Source: Alphaproteobacteria bacterium UBA3002 (GTDB taxonomy: Bacteria > Pseudomonadota > Alphaproteobacteria > Rickettsiales > UBA3002). From it: a stretch of DNA of 64,000 nt. The stretch lies in NCBI GenBank assembly GCA_002346425.1, contig DDZS01000035.1:5180-69179 (forward strand). Reading direction: 5' to 3'. Under the pieces are notes generated by a model. It was not told the origin of the DNA and made no database searches. It saw only the letters and a list, made by a program, of their open reading frames with translations. Shown here piece after piece: positions 54,417-64,000 of the stretch; the first letter of the stretch is position 1, and every line of letters starts with the position of its first letter. The position numbers and the translations under genes are program-made.

Positions 54417-55967
54417 TTACTCCCATTCAATCGTGCCCGGAGGCTTGCTCGTAATGTCGTATACCACGCGGTTAATGCCATTAACACGGTTAATAATCCG
54501 CGTGGCCACCTCGCCCAAAAAGTCGTGTTCGAACGGATAATAATCCGCCGTCATCCCATCCGTTGAGGTCACGGCGCGCAATGCGCAGGTAAAATCATAG
54601 GTGCGGCCATCGCCCATTACGCCGACCGTACGTACCGGTAGCAAGACCGCAAAAGCCTGCCAAATCTGGTCGTATAACCCCGCCTCGCGGATGGCTTCGA
54701 TGAAAATCGCATCGGCTTTACGCAATAACTCCAGCTTTTCCCGCGAAATTTCGCCGGGCACGCGTATGCCCAAGCCCGGACCCGGGAAAGGATGACGGCT
54801 GATCATGCTTTCTTCCATGCCAAGCTCCAGCCCTAAGGCGCGTACTTCGTCCTTAAATAATGCGCGCACCGGCTCAATCAGCTTGAGATTCATGCGTTCC
54901 GGCAGACCGCCAACATTATGATGCGACTTGATGGTAACGCTCGGACCGCCATGGAAGGAGATCGATTCAATCACATCCGGATATAAGGTGCCTTGCGCCA
55001 GAAAATCCGCGCCACCAATTTTTTCCGCTTCTTCTTCAAAGACTTCAATAAAAGTTTCGCCAATAATTTTTCGTTTACGCTCTGGGTCGCTCACGCCTAC
55101 CAGTTTGGTCAAAAACCGTTCGGAAGCATTAACCTGCGTGACAGGGACGCCCAGCTTACCGGTCAGATCAGCATAGACACGCTCGGCTTCATTCAGGCGC
55201 AGCAACCCATTATCCACGAAAATACAATATAACTGGTCACCAATCGCCTGATGCAACAACGTGGCGACGACGGAGGAATCGACCCCACCACTGACTGCAC
55301 AGAGCACTTTGCCATCGCCGACTTCGGCCCGGATATGCGCCATTTCTTCTTTACGAAACGCTGCCATGTTCCAATCTGCCGCACATTCGCAAATCGTGAT
55401 CGCAAAATTCTTAAGAAAAGCCGCGCCCAGCACGGTATGCATGACTTCCGGGTGGAATTGCACGCCATATAATTGACGCGTGTCGTCGCAAATCGCGGCA
55501 AAACTTGAGGTATCCGTGGTCGCGGTCACCCGAAAACCCTCTGGCACCGCGGTGACTTTGTCGCCATGGCTCATCCAGACCTGACTGACCTCTCCCGGCG
55601 CAACCGCCCCCGAGAACAAGGGGTTGTCGGCTTCGATTTTTAATTGCGCGCGCCCAAATTCCCGATGATCGGAGGCTTCCACCCGCCCGCCTAGCTTGCT
55701 GCACATCAATTGTTGGCCATAACATATTCCAAGCACAGGAATTCCCAGCTCAAAAATAGCCGGGTCGACATCCGGAGAATCTTGCGTGCCAACCGAGGCG
55801 GGTCCACCGGATAAGATGATGCCTTTCGGCTGAAATGCCATGATCGTCTCCAGTGGGGTAATGCAAGGCTTAACCTCGCAGAATACCTGCGCTTCGCGCA
55901 CGCGCCGTGCGATCAATTGCGTGAATTGGGAACCAAAATCGAGTATCAATATTTTGTCGTGCGACAT
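54417..55967 (-). CDS. guaA: GMP synthase (glutamine-hydrolysing)
   Basis: The 516-residue enzyme makes GMP from XMP. It has an N-terminal glutamine amidotransferase domain (GICYGQQLM nucleophile Cys, GVQFHPEV), a PP-loop ATP pyrophosphatase domain ([15 protein letters not shown]) and a C-terminal dimerisation domain ending in PPGTIEWE. The length and end are standard. It begins the minus-strand block guaA-yfgM-bamB-der, and faces cpaB divergently over 142 bases. Confidence 0.98.
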   Translation of the reverse strand: MSHDKILILDFGSQFTQLIARRVREAQVFCEVKPCITPLETIMAFQPKGIILSGGPASVGTQDSPDVDPAIFELGIPVLGICYGQQLMCSKLGGRVEASDHREFGRAQLKIEADNPLFSGAVAPGEVSQVWMSHGDKVTAVPEGFRVTATTDTSSFAAICDDTRQLYGVQFHPEVMHTVLGAAFLKNFAITICECAADWNMAAFRKEEMAHIRAEVGDGKVLCAVSGGVDSSVVATLLHQAIGDQLYCIFVDNGLLRLNEAERVYADLTGKLGVPVTQVNASERFLTKLVGVSDPERKRKIIGETFIEVFEEEAEKIGGADFLAQGTLYPDVIESISFHGGPSVTIKSHHNVGGLPERMNLKLIEPVRALFKDEVRALGLELGMEESMISRHPFPGPGLGIRVPGEISREKLELLRKADAIFIEAIREAGLYDQIWQAFAVLLPVRTVGVMGDGRTYDFTCALRAVTSTDGMTADYYPFEHDFLGEVATRIINRVNGINRVVYDITSKPPGTIEWE

Positions 55968-56109
55968 GCTGCCTTATGCCCGCTTTGTGGTAATTATGTC
56001 AAAGAGATTCCATAACCTTGTCATAAAACTGTAACCTCTTTATTAAGAAATTTAACTTGCTCCGGCAATTCAGGCATATTAGGAAGCAGTCAAAGTTAGG
56101 CAAGGTAAT

Positions 56110-57027
56110 ATGAAATACATTACGATCATTTTAGCGTTGGTTCTCGCTTTGGGCGCCGCGTTTCTCGTAAGTCAGTTTATGGGAGGTGATGATGCGCCTC
56201 CTCCTGTAGCGACTCAGCAACCCGCACAACCTGTAGCGATGCAGCAAGCGCCGGAAACCCAAGTGGTGGACGTCTATGTGGCCGCTCGCCAGATTCCGAT
56301 CGGTACGCAAATCACCGAAGAAATGCTGACTACGCAACCTTGGCCTGAGCATTTACAAGTTCCCGGCTTCGTTACCGGACCGGAAGAAGGACGTAAATTG
56401 GTAGGGATGATCACCCGCGCCCAGTTTGAGCGCGATGAACCGATCGTTCAAAGTAAGCTGGTTAATCCGGAAGACCCTAACTTCTTAGCCAATGCGCTGC
56501 CTGCGGGCAAACGTATGGTTACCATCGAAACCGATGTGGTTTCTGCCGTAGGCGGCTTTGTGTTCCCGGGCGACCGCGTGGACCTGCTGTTTACGTATGA
56601 TGTCGATCTGGAAGAATTAAGCGAAGATGATGATTATGAGGGCATGACCAGCATCAACGCCACAGAAACATTGATTTATAATATCCGCGTGCTTGCGACC
56701 GATCAGCAAGCAACCGCTGGCATCAATCCCGATACAGGGATTGTGGTGCCGCAGTCGGTTTCGCTGGAAGTATCGCCGGAGGATGCGCAGAAAATTCGCT
56801 TGGCCGAAGAATTGGGCACGATTTCCCTGAGCTTGCGCTCTATCAAGGATAAGGACTCCACAGACACGATTCCGGTAGTTGATGAAACCATCATTTCGGT
56901 GGAAGATTGGGCGGCGCGTGCAGGCCAAAAAGCTGGAGATAAGGCTGACGGCGGTCAAAGCGATGATGAAATGGGTGTACGCGTGATCCGCGGCACCGAA
57001 GTAGAAGTAATAGGTGGTGAAGAATGA
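56110..57027 (+). CDS. cpaB: Flp pilus assembly protein CpaB (RcpC)
   Basis: The 305-residue protein has an N-terminal membrane helix and a SAF domain (VDVYVAARQIPIGTQITEEML) typical of CpaB/RcpC. A C-terminal beta-rich domain with an AVGGFVFPGDRVDLLFTYDVD segment follows. It helps build the outer-membrane channel for Flp pili. Its stop overlaps the cpaC start by 4 bases. It heads a seven-gene plus-strand cluster with short spacing throughout. Confidence 0.95.
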   Translation: MKYITIILALVLALGAAFLVSQFMGGDDAPPPVATQQPAQPVAMQQAPETQVVDVYVAARQIPIGTQITEEMLTTQPWPEHLQVPGFVTGPEEGRKLVGMITRAQFERDEPIVQSKLVNPEDPNFLANALPAGKRMVTIETDVVSAVGGFVFPGDRVDLLFTYDVDLEELSEDDDYEGMTSINATETLIYNIRVLATDQQATAGINPDTGIVVPQSVSLEVSPEDAQKIRLAEELGTISLSLRSIKDKDSTDTIPVVDETIISVEDWAARAGQKAGDKADGGQSDDEMGVRVIRGTEVEVIGGEE

Positions 57028-58442
57028 GCGTAACCCAAGCCGTTTCTCAATGTGTCTCGCGTTTAATGGCTGTGGTGGCCATTGCTGTGGTGGTCACGCT
57101 AAGTGCCCCGCAAGCGCAAGCCGGAGATGAAAAATTTTATGTGCCTGTCGATCGGTCGGAAGTCATTAACTCCCCGGTCGCGTTAGGTGAAGTCATCGTC
57201 GCGAATCCGGAAGTGGCGGATATTTACGTGCATGGTGAAGACCGGGTCTCAATCATCGGACGCACACTCGGTCAAACGTCCATCCGCTTATTCGACCGTA
57301 ATAACAAGCTGGTACGTGAACTCGATGTCTTCGTAACTTACGATCTGCCTGCGATTCGTAAAGCCATCAGCCAGTTCCTGCCTTATGAGCGGATCGGCGT
57401 GGAAATGGTCAATACACGTGTTGCTTTAACCGGCGAAGTATCAAGCGCACAAAACGCCAATTCGGCCATTGAAATTGCTAGCCAGTTTATTATCCCCTCA
57501 ACCGCTCCTAGCGATTCAGTATCGGATAATCAAACCCAACGCACTCAGCAGGATTCAGTGATGAATCTGATGCGTATCAGCTCGGCCCAACAGGTGATGC
57601 TGCGTATCCGTATCGGTGAAATCAAACGTGGGGCGCTGAAACAATTAGGCTCAACGCTTGATGTTGTAAAAAACAGTGGCGACCTGCCGTTCCAGCTATT
57701 CTCTGGCAGTGCTACGCGTAACGTCGCCTCGAAGTTTATTTCGGGCACATATAATAATGGATCGCAAAATAGCGTTTCTGCAGCCTTAGATGCATTGCAG
57801 GAAGATAGCCTGTTCAAAGTCTTAGCTGAGCCGAATCTGGTCGCATTATCCGGCGAAGAAGCAGAGTTCCTGGCGGGTGGCGAAGTGCCGATTCCGGTCG
57901 CTGGTGAAGAAGGCGAAATCACCGTTGATTACCGCGCATTCGGTGTGTCGCTGCGCTTTACGCCTTATGTACTGTCTAAAAACCGCATTCGTATTCTCGT
58001 ACAGCCGGAAGTTTCGCAACGTAACGATTCCGAAAGCCTGAATATCGGTAATGGTATTACAGTGCCGTCATTCGACGTCCGTCGTGCCAGCACTACCGTT
58101 GAGCTTGCGCCGGGTGAAAGCTTTATGATTGCTGGTTTGCTGCAGGATACCATTGATTCGACTATCTCTGGTGTGCCGGGTGTCAGCGAAGTGCCGATCC
58201 TTGGTGCTTTGTTCCGCAGCACGAATTTTGAACGTGAAGAAACCGAACTGGTCTTGGCTGTAACGCCTTACCTCGTCGATCCGTTAAAATCGGCGGATGT
58301 GCGCTTGCCGACGGATGATTTCCGCCCGGCCAGCTACATGGAATCTTTCTTATACGGTGCATTAGGTACCATTCGTAACGGCGAACGTCGTATCTCTCAA
58401 ACTCCGACCTTAGAGGGCCCGATCGGGTTTATGGTAGACTAG
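57024..58442 (+). CDS. cpaC: Secretin CpaC (RcpA) of the Flp pilus system
   Basis: The 472-residue secretin has a signal peptide and a pilus N-terminal domain (VALGEVIVANPEVADIYVHGEDRVSIIG). The secretin core follows, with the VLAEPNLVALSGEEAEFLAGGEVPIPV segment and VELAPGESFMIAGLLQ. It forms the outer-membrane ring through which the pilus exits. It overlaps cpaB by 4 bases and abuts cpaD exactly. Confidence 0.96.
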   Translation: MSVTQAVSQCVSRLMAVVAIAVVVTLSAPQAQAGDEKFYVPVDRSEVINSPVALGEVIVANPEVADIYVHGEDRVSIIGRTLGQTSIRLFDRNNKLVRELDVFVTYDLPAIRKAISQFLPYERIGVEMVNTRVALTGEVSSAQNANSAIEIASQFIIPSTAPSDSVSDNQTQRTQQDSVMNLMRISSAQQVMLRIRIGEIKRGALKQLGSTLDVVKNSGDLPFQLFSGSATRNVASKFISGTYNNGSQNSVSAALDALQEDSLFKVLAEPNLVALSGEEAEFLAGGEVPIPVAGEEGEITVDYRAFGVSLRFTPYVLSKNRIRILVQPEVSQRNDSESLNIGNGITVPSFDVRRASTTVELAPGESFMIAGLLQDTIDSTISGVPGVSEVPILGALFRSTNFEREETELVLAVTPYLVDPLKSADVRLPTDDFRPASYMESFLYGALGTIRNGERRISQTPTLEGPIGFMVD

Positions 58443-59039
58443 ATGACTTTTGTAAAACATGTAGTGTTGGTGGCCGCTCTGGCCGCATTGCAAGCGTGCT
58501 CGATTCTGCCGCCGCAGACCTTTACCGGTCATGGCGATCCGGAAAGCCTGCTCGATGTCTCGACGGAAGTCGTCAATCTGAGCGTGCATGACCAAACTGC
58601 CGTAGACAGCCTTTCGCAATTTGTCGAGAAAGACCAACCAAGCCGCGCAGAACTCTATTGCCCAGCGCAAGCGGAGGTCTGCGAGCAAACCATGTCGATG
58701 CTCGACGTGTATGGCGTTCCGTATGAAAGCTTCCAGTCGAGCGAATATATGGTCGCCTTGGTCTATGAACGTGTCCTGACCCGCGATTGTGAAAACCGTT
58801 TTATCGATAACACGATTAACCCGTACAACATGCATTCGCCTACATTTGGCTGTAGTATGGCCGTCAACATGGCGCAAATGGTGACCGACAAGAAGCAATT
58901 CGTTCGTCCTGACCTGTTAGGCCCGATGGATGCCGTCAAAGGCGTGCAAATCTATCGTAATTACCTAGAGCCGCCAGCGTTGCCAGAACCCGAAGGTCTA
59001 GATGGCGAATCGTTAGTACAAGATATTGAGCTGCAGTAA
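58443..59039 (+). CDS. cpaD: CpaD family pilus assembly lipoprotein
   Basis: The 198-residue protein has a signal with a probable lipobox (AALQAC, Cys19) and the CpaD-specific segment FGCSMAVNMAQMVTDKKQFVRPDLLG, common to Tad/Cpa clusters. It is thought to stabilise or pilot the secretin in the outer membrane. The start directly follows the cpaC stop. The gene's place in the operon supports the call. Confidence 0.92.
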   Translation: MTFVKHVVLVAALAALQACSILPPQTFTGHGDPESLLDVSTEVVNLSVHDQTAVDSLSQFVEKDQPSRAELYCPAQAEVCEQTMSMLDVYGVPYESFQSSEYMVALVYERVLTRDCENRFIDNTINPYNMHSPTFGCSMAVNMAQMVTDKKQFVRPDLLGPMDAVKGVQIYRNYLEPPALPEPEGLDGESLVQDIELQ

Positions 59040-60236
59040 TTGACCGTGAATGCAAAGGAAACGCCAGTATTTGTCATTGCTACGGATGAGTCGGAACGGG
59101 AATATGCCGACCGCCTAGCCAACCTGCTCGGCTACGATTACGGCCATTTCTTTATCGGTGACGGTCTACAGGCTGCCGATCATATTCGCGCCAACCAATT
59201 ACCCGTCAGCTATATCTTCATGCTGATCGGCGATCGCAAAGACAGCATTATTCAAGAGCTGGCGCGTTTAGCGGAAGAATGTGTGCAGGGCACGCAGATT
59301 GTGCTGGCTGGCGAAATTAATGATATCGGTTTCTATCGCAAGATCATCGATTTGGGCGTCAATGAATATTTTGCGATGCCAATTGACATCCGCGAAGTCA
59401 GCATCGCTTTGGCCGGAAGTGGCAATGCCCCATCTAACAACGTAAACAGCACCGTAATCGCATGCATGAGCGCTGCCGCGGGAGATGGTTCTTCCACTGT
59501 CGCGTTAAATACTGCCTATTGCCTAGCTAAATCTCATAACGCGCGCACGGTGGTGGTCGATATGGATTACCAATTCGGCATGGTGGCGAAAAATCTTGAT
59601 CTAAGTTCACCCTACGGCATCAAAGAACTCTTCGATCATCCCGATCGCGATATCGATAGCGTGCTGGTCGACCGGATGGTGATTGGCTACAGCAATAACC
59701 TCGACATTATTGCCGCACCGAATGATTTGAAATTCTACCCCAATATTAAATCCGAGCTGATTCGCGATCTCATCACGACGTTACAAAAATCCTATCAGTT
59801 CGTGATACTTGATCTACCGCATATCTGGTCGCCTTGGGTGGCTGGGGCGCTGAATCAATCCGATGCTATTGTGCTTGTAGCGCAGCTCTGGCTAAAATCG
59901 GTCGCGCATGCCGCGCGCTTACTGAATATCTGGCGCGAAACCGGCATCAATCCGGATCAGGTCATGGTGACCATCAACCGCAGTGGTGCGAAATATAAAG
60001 AAGGCGTTACGGTAAAAGACTTCGAACGCGTATGCCATAAACGGGTGAACTTCTATCTCCCTAACGATATCCGAAGTGTGGTGAATGCAGAAAACCAAGG
60101 CAAAACCATCCCTGAACTCGGGAAATCGCGTCTGGCAGAAGACATTATGGCCATTGCCAATGAGCTGCGCGACTTCAAAGAAGACATGGCCCAGCGAAAA
60201 AATAATCTAAAATTAACATTTTCTTCAGATTTATAG
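59040..60236 (+). CDS. cpaE: CpaE/TadZ, ParA-like pilus localisation ATPase
   Basis: The 398-residue protein has an N-terminal receiver-like domain and a ParA/MinD-like domain from about residue 135. Its P-loop is degenerate (CMSAAAGDGSSTVALN lacks the usual Lys), as in many CpaE/TadZ proteins, while VVVDMDYQFG and VILDLPHIW are clear. It places the pilus machinery at a cell pole. The start is TTG 59040, directly after the cpaD stop; an in-frame GTG lies at 59046. Confidence 0.93.
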   Translation: MTVNAKETPVFVIATDESEREYADRLANLLGYDYGHFFIGDGLQAADHIRANQLPVSYIFMLIGDRKDSIIQELARLAEECVQGTQIVLAGEINDIGFYRKIIDLGVNEYFAMPIDIREVSIALAGSGNAPSNNVNSTVIACMSAAAGDGSSTVALNTAYCLAKSHNARTVVVDMDYQFGMVAKNLDLSSPYGIKELFDHPDRDIDSVLVDRMVIGYSNNLDIIAAPNDLKFYPNIKSELIRDLITTLQKSYQFVILDLPHIWSPWVAGALNQSDAIVLVAQLWLKSVAHAARLLNIWRETGINPDQVMVTINRSGAKYKEGVTVKDFERVCHKRVNFYLPNDIRSVVNAENQGKTIPELGKSRLAEDIMAIANELRDFKEDMAQRKNNLKLTFSSDL

Positions 60237-60251
60237 GCGAAGATCGGCATT

Positions 60252-61730
60252 ATGTTTGGATCAAAAAAATCGTCAGATACTCCCCAGGGCGAAGGCCAGA
60301 GCTCACAGCTGCCTGCGACCATCGATCAACCGAATCAGTTAGAAGCGCAGCGCGAGAAAGAGGTCATCACCTCTGAAAGCGCCATTCCGTTTTTAAAAAC
60401 GACTAATAAAACCGGCCCCGCAAATGTCGCGACTTACACAGACAAGTCTTTAGAGACGCAGGATTTCATTACGGCGAAAGCCGAACTTCTGGCAAAACTG
60501 GTCGAACAAATTGATTTCGTCACGCTCAATCAGCTGAAGCGCGATAAGCAGCGTCAAAAAGTTAGCGAACTCGTCGACAAATATCTTGGCGACCTAATCA
60601 CCCCGCTGAACGCGAAGCAAATCAGCGTGATTAAAGACCAGCTACTTGATGATATTTTCGGCTTCGGACCTATGGAGCCGCTGTTAAATGATCCGGATAT
60701 TTCGGACATCATGATTAACGGGCCAGAAGATGTCTTTATCGAGCGCGCCGGTAAAATCCTACCCACTGATGTCAAATTCGCCGATGAACGGCAATTGCTC
60801 ACCATTATTCAGCGCATTGTCGCCCGAGTGGGTCGCCGTATCGACGAATCCTCTCCCATGGTCGACGCGCGCATGCCGGATGGTTCCCGCTTTAATGCCA
60901 TCATCCCACCGCTATCCTTAAATGGTAGCTTGGTGTCGATTCGTAAATTTAAAAAGAACAAGATGCCGCTGAGTCAATATGTCGAATATGGCTCGATGAC
61001 AGATGCGATGTATCGCTTTTTGTTCCTGTGCAGTAATATCCGCCTGAACATGATCGTCTCTGGCGGTACCGGTAGTGGTAAAACTACCCTGCTCAATGCC
61101 CTTTCCGGCGGGATTGATGACGATGAGCGGATTATTACCATTGAAGATGCCGCCGAATTGCAATTGCAACAGCCGCACGTGCTGCGTTTAGAAACGCGCC
61201 CCGCTTCTACGGAAGGCAAAGGCGAAGTTAACCAGCGCCAACTCGTGAAAAATGCCCTGCGGATGCGCCCAGACCGGATTATTCTCGGCGAAATTCGTGG
61301 TGACGAGGTCATCGACGTATTGTCGGCAATGAATACCGGCCACGATGGATCGATGGCAACTATCCACGCCAATAATCCGAAAGATTGTCTGGCGCGTTTG
61401 GAGAATCTGGTCGGGATGTCCGGCGTGCAAATCACATCGAAGTCGCTGCGTCAGCAGATTGCCAGCGCCGTTCAGCTCATTGTACAAGTCGAGCGGATGA
61501 AAGACGGTGGCCGCCGTATTGTGGCGATTGAAGAGATTGTCGGCATGGAAGGCGATGTGATCACAACACAAACATTGTTTAGCTACAAAGCCTCCGGCTT
61601 AGACGCAAATGGCAAAATTAAAGGCGAATTTGTGTGTCACGGCATACGCCCAAAAATGATGGCGCGCGCCGAATATTACGGCAAAGAAAAAGAAGTGCTG
61701 GCCTGTTTTCAGGTTGGCATGAACGGATAA
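60252..61730 (+). CDS. cpaF: CpaF/TadA assembly ATPase
   Basis: The 492-residue VirB11-like traffic ATPase has Walker A SGGTGSGKTTLLNAL, an Asp box and the ILGEIRGDEVIDVLSAMNTGHDGSMATIHAN segment with Walker B and His box. It drives Flp pilus extension (and retraction in some species). Fifteen bases separate it from cpaE and it is followed closely by tadB. The N-terminal 75 residues are variable. Confidence 0.97.
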   Translation: MFGSKKSSDTPQGEGQSSQLPATIDQPNQLEAQREKEVITSESAIPFLKTTNKTGPANVATYTDKSLETQDFITAKAELLAKLVEQIDFVTLNQLKRDKQRQKVSELVDKYLGDLITPLNAKQISVIKDQLLDDIFGFGPMEPLLNDPDISDIMINGPEDVFIERAGKILPTDVKFADERQLLTIIQRIVARVGRRIDESSPMVDARMPDGSRFNAIIPPLSLNGSLVSIRKFKKNKMPLSQYVEYGSMTDAMYRFLFLCSNIRLNMIVSGGTGSGKTTLLNALSGGIDDDERIITIEDAAELQLQQPHVLRLETRPASTEGKGEVNQRQLVKNALRMRPDRIILGEIRGDEVIDVLSAMNTGHDGSMATIHANNPKDCLARLENLVGMSGVQITSKSLRQQIASAVQLIVQVERMKDGGRRIVAIEEIVGMEGDVITTQTLFSYKASGLDANGKIKGEFVCHGIRPKMMARAEYYGKEKEVLACFQVGMNG

Positions 61731-61744
61731 GGATGGCTGCGTAA

Positions 61745-62716
61745 ATGGAACTGCTTTTTGTTACGATTGGTGTCTTCATCCTCGCCTATTTTGGCTTTGT
61801 GGCCTTTTTCCCGAAGCTGGATGATTCGAATAAAAAAGAACGTACGCAACAGGCCTTAAAAGATATTTTCGATCAAACCCACGCGGGCGATGCCGAAAAC
61901 GATGTGGCAATTCAACGCGGTGAATATATCGAACAGTCCGGCTTGATCGGTTCAGTTTACTCTATTCCGCCTTTTAAAGGGCTATATACGCATATTTTGC
62001 AAGCCGGTTACATGCATCAAGCCGGAACGATCTTTTTCCTGCTTATTGGTGCGATGATTCTGGTTCCTGCTTTCATGATCATGCAAGGAATGAACGCTTT
62101 ACTGGCAATTATCGCGGGGCCAGTGCTCGCTTACTTCGTTTTTTACAAATATTTCAAAGGTAAAATTCGCAAACGCAACATGAAGTTTATTAATCTATTC
62201 CCTGACGTACTTGATATGTGCGTGCGCAGTCTTCGTTCGGGTTTTCCGATTTCGGCCGCCATGCGCATGGTGGCAGAGAATATGGATCCCCCAGTCAAAG
62301 GCGAATTCCAGCAAGTGGTGCAGGAAATGGAAGCTGGGCGTAGCGTAGTAGAAGCGCTGGAGCGTATGTCACGCCGCGTGAATGAGCCAGATGTGAACTT
62401 CTTCATCGTCGTTTTAAAAGTCCAACAGGAAACCGGCGGCAATTTAGCGGAAGTCATCTCAAACCTGTCGAAAATTATTCGTCAGCGCAAGCAATTGCGG
62501 CTGAAAGTAATCGCGTTGACCTCTGAAGGGCGCACGACATCTTACATTCTAGGCTCACTGCCAGTAGTTATTTTTGGCGCGCTTTATTTCATTCAGCGCG
62601 ATTATCTGGCTCCTTTATGGGAAACGTGGACCGGTAATATTATTTTGGGCATCTCGATCGGTCTGGTCGTTTCGTGTCTGTATATTGTAAACAAAATGGT
62701 GCAGATCGAGGTGTAG
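61745..62716 (+). CDS. tadB: TadB, Flp pilus inner-membrane platform protein
   Basis: The 323-residue protein has an N-terminal helix, two more near residues 95-135, a type II secretion F domain (FPDVLDMCVRSLRSGFPISAAMRMVAE) and two C-terminal helices. With TadC it forms the platform that couples CpaF to pilus assembly. It lies 14 bases after cpaF and 4 bases before tadC. Confidence 0.96.
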   Translation: MELLFVTIGVFILAYFGFVAFFPKLDDSNKKERTQQALKDIFDQTHAGDAENDVAIQRGEYIEQSGLIGSVYSIPPFKGLYTHILQAGYMHQAGTIFFLLIGAMILVPAFMIMQGMNALLAIIAGPVLAYFVFYKYFKGKIRKRNMKFINLFPDVLDMCVRSLRSGFPISAAMRMVAENMDPPVKGEFQQVVQEMEAGRSVVEALERMSRRVNEPDVNFFIVVLKVQQETGGNLAEVISNLSKIIRQRKQLRLKVIALTSEGRTTSYILGSLPVVIFGALYFIQRDYLAPLWETWTGNIILGISIGLVVSCLYIVNKMVQIEV

Positions 62717-62720
62717 CCCA

Positions 62721-63668
62721 ATGACGCAATTCGCTCTTACCGCCCTGATCGCTGTCATCGTCTTTACGGTGGTGATTTACATTATGCATAGTTCACGCCG
62801 CAAGCAGCAGTCGGAAGATTTGGCCGATCGCATCAGTTCCGGCAGCAGTTTTGCCATGGACGATAGCGAGGCGCTGCACAGTTTAGAGCGTCAGCCGACC
62901 GACACAATGATGGGGCTAGCACGCATTTTGCCGCTGACTGGCGTCAATGTCAGCCGCGCCACAAAGGATTTAAAACCGCAGTTTGAGCGTGCCGGACTCG
63001 ACCCCGTCAATGGGCCGATCATTTATCTTTTCTGTCAGCGTATCTTGTCGATTGTGTTTATCCTCATTGCCATTGCTATGTTCTCGACCGATGCAGAGGG
63101 CACCGACAAATTATTACATTACCTGATTGGCGGCCTGGTCATTATCATCGGGCTATTCGGTCCAAAACTCTACCTCACCAACTGCACGCAAAAACGGCAA
63201 AAAGAGTTGAAGAAATCCTTTCCCGATGCGCTCGATCTATTGCTGATTTGCGTGGAATCCGGTTTGGCGATGGACGCTGCCCTAAACCGCGTATGTGCAG
63301 AACTTGGCGCCACGCACCCCACGATTACCGAAGAGTTAAACCGCACGCGCCTTGAGCTGGCATTGCTAGGCGACCGTACGCAAGCGCTGATGAATATGGG
63401 CGACCGCACCGATATGGTAGCCTTCCGCTCTTTAGCCACTGCTTTGATTCAAACCGAGAAATTCGGCACCTCGCTCGCCGATACGCTGCGCGTGATGTCG
63501 GATGATTTCCGCCAAACGCGGATTTTAGAAGCCGAAAACCGTGCCGCACGGATTCCGGCTTTAATGACCATCCCGCTCATTTGTTTCCTGCTCCCGTCAT
63601 TTATTCTCATCATTATCGGTCCGGTGATTGTGGGTGTGGTCGAGCGCGGAAGCTTCTTCCAAGGTTAA
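62721..63668 (+). CDS. tadC: TadC, Flp pilus inner-membrane platform protein
   Basis: The 315-residue paralogue of TadB has the T2SSF domain (FPDALDLLLICVESGLAMDAALNRV) and four hydrophobic helices in total. The cluster ends here: no TadD (TPR) gene or Flp pilin gene follows before uvrB. Those components must lie elsewhere in the genome if the pilus is functional. Confidence 0.96.
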   Translation: MTQFALTALIAVIVFTVVIYIMHSSRRKQQSEDLADRISSGSSFAMDDSEALHSLERQPTDTMMGLARILPLTGVNVSRATKDLKPQFERAGLDPVNGPIIYLFCQRILSIVFILIAIAMFSTDAEGTDKLLHYLIGGLVIIIGLFGPKLYLTNCTQKRQKELKKSFPDALDLLLICVESGLAMDAALNRVCAELGATHPTITEELNRTRLELALLGDRTQALMNMGDRTDMVAFRSLATALIQTEKFGTSLADTLRVMSDDFRQTRILEAENRAARIPALMTIPLICFLLPSFILIIIGPVIVGVVERGSFFQG

Positions 63669-63711
63669 CGTCAGCTTGTAACCGCCATTTTCTGCGCCAT
63701 ATAGCAGTAAT

Positions 63712-64000
<289 letters not shown>

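Overview
The window reads as a chromosomal segment of a free-living, probably motile Gram-negative alphaproteobacterium of roughly balanced GC content (judged by eye, not computed). The class is suggested by a MipZ-type ParA ATPase, a CpaA-F/TadBC pilus system, a dnaK-dnaJ-dapB gene order and an alphaproteobacterial-style heat-shock promoter upstream of dnaK. Lpt, BamB and SurA genes and several porin/PagL-type proteins show an LPS-bearing outer membrane. I cannot place it below class level. Both window edges cut genes: hisH on the left and uvrB on the right.

Layout. 1-2.1 kb: end of a histidine operon (hisH, an embedded GNAT gene, hisA, hisF). 2.1-6.8 kb: O-methyltransferase, an exported unknown, a PagL-like lipid A deacylase overlapping an exported class-I glutamine-amidotransferase-fold protein, a GNAT and malate synthase. 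6.9-11.4 kb: YihY-type membrane protein, prepilin peptidase CpaA, MipZ, a membrane J-protein and a phosphohexomutase. 11.48-14.28 kb: an accessory patch that splits a tRNA-Arg gene exactly at the 5' edge of the anticodon loop and carries a complete copy of the same tRNA inside. 14.3-19.8 kb: a cation antiporter and a porin / stand-alone sensor / chemoreceptor operon. 19.8-25.5 kb: dapB, dnaJ, dnaK and a Kef-type antiporter. 25.5-28.1 kb: a CAU tRNA with a duplicated 3' end, a lipoprotein, holC and pepA. 28.2-36.97 kb: lptF-lptG, a cold-shock protein, lptD-surA-rsmA, gmk and a copper-delivery pair. 37.1-37.6 kb: a yybP-ykoY (Mn2+) riboswitch before a half-size GDT1/UPF0016 exporter. 37.6-46.7 kb: typA, an AhpD-like protein, a hybrid histidine kinase, an M14-type deacylase, the glutathione-dependent formaldehyde pathway and mdh. 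46.8-50.6 kb: tRNA-Arg(CCG), an unusual HTH-REC regulator divergent from a soluble triple-PAS chemoreceptor, and an ABC ATPase. 50.7-56 kb: an unknown gene, der, bamB, a YfgM-like protein and guaA. 56.1-63.7 kb: cpaB-cpaC-cpaD-cpaE-cpaF-tadB-tadC. Then uvrB begins.

Themes. Envelope building (LptF/G/D, SurA, BamB, PagL-like) dominates the housekeeping content. Environmental sensing is spread over two chemoreceptors, one hybrid kinase and one HTH-REC protein. The Tad/Cpa pilus machinery is complete for secretin, ATPase and platform, but no Flp pilin is visible and the prepilin peptidase lies about 48 kb away. I found no transposase, integrase, CRISPR array or rRNA gene. The best candidate for something unusual is the split tRNA-Arg locus at 11,484-14,276.
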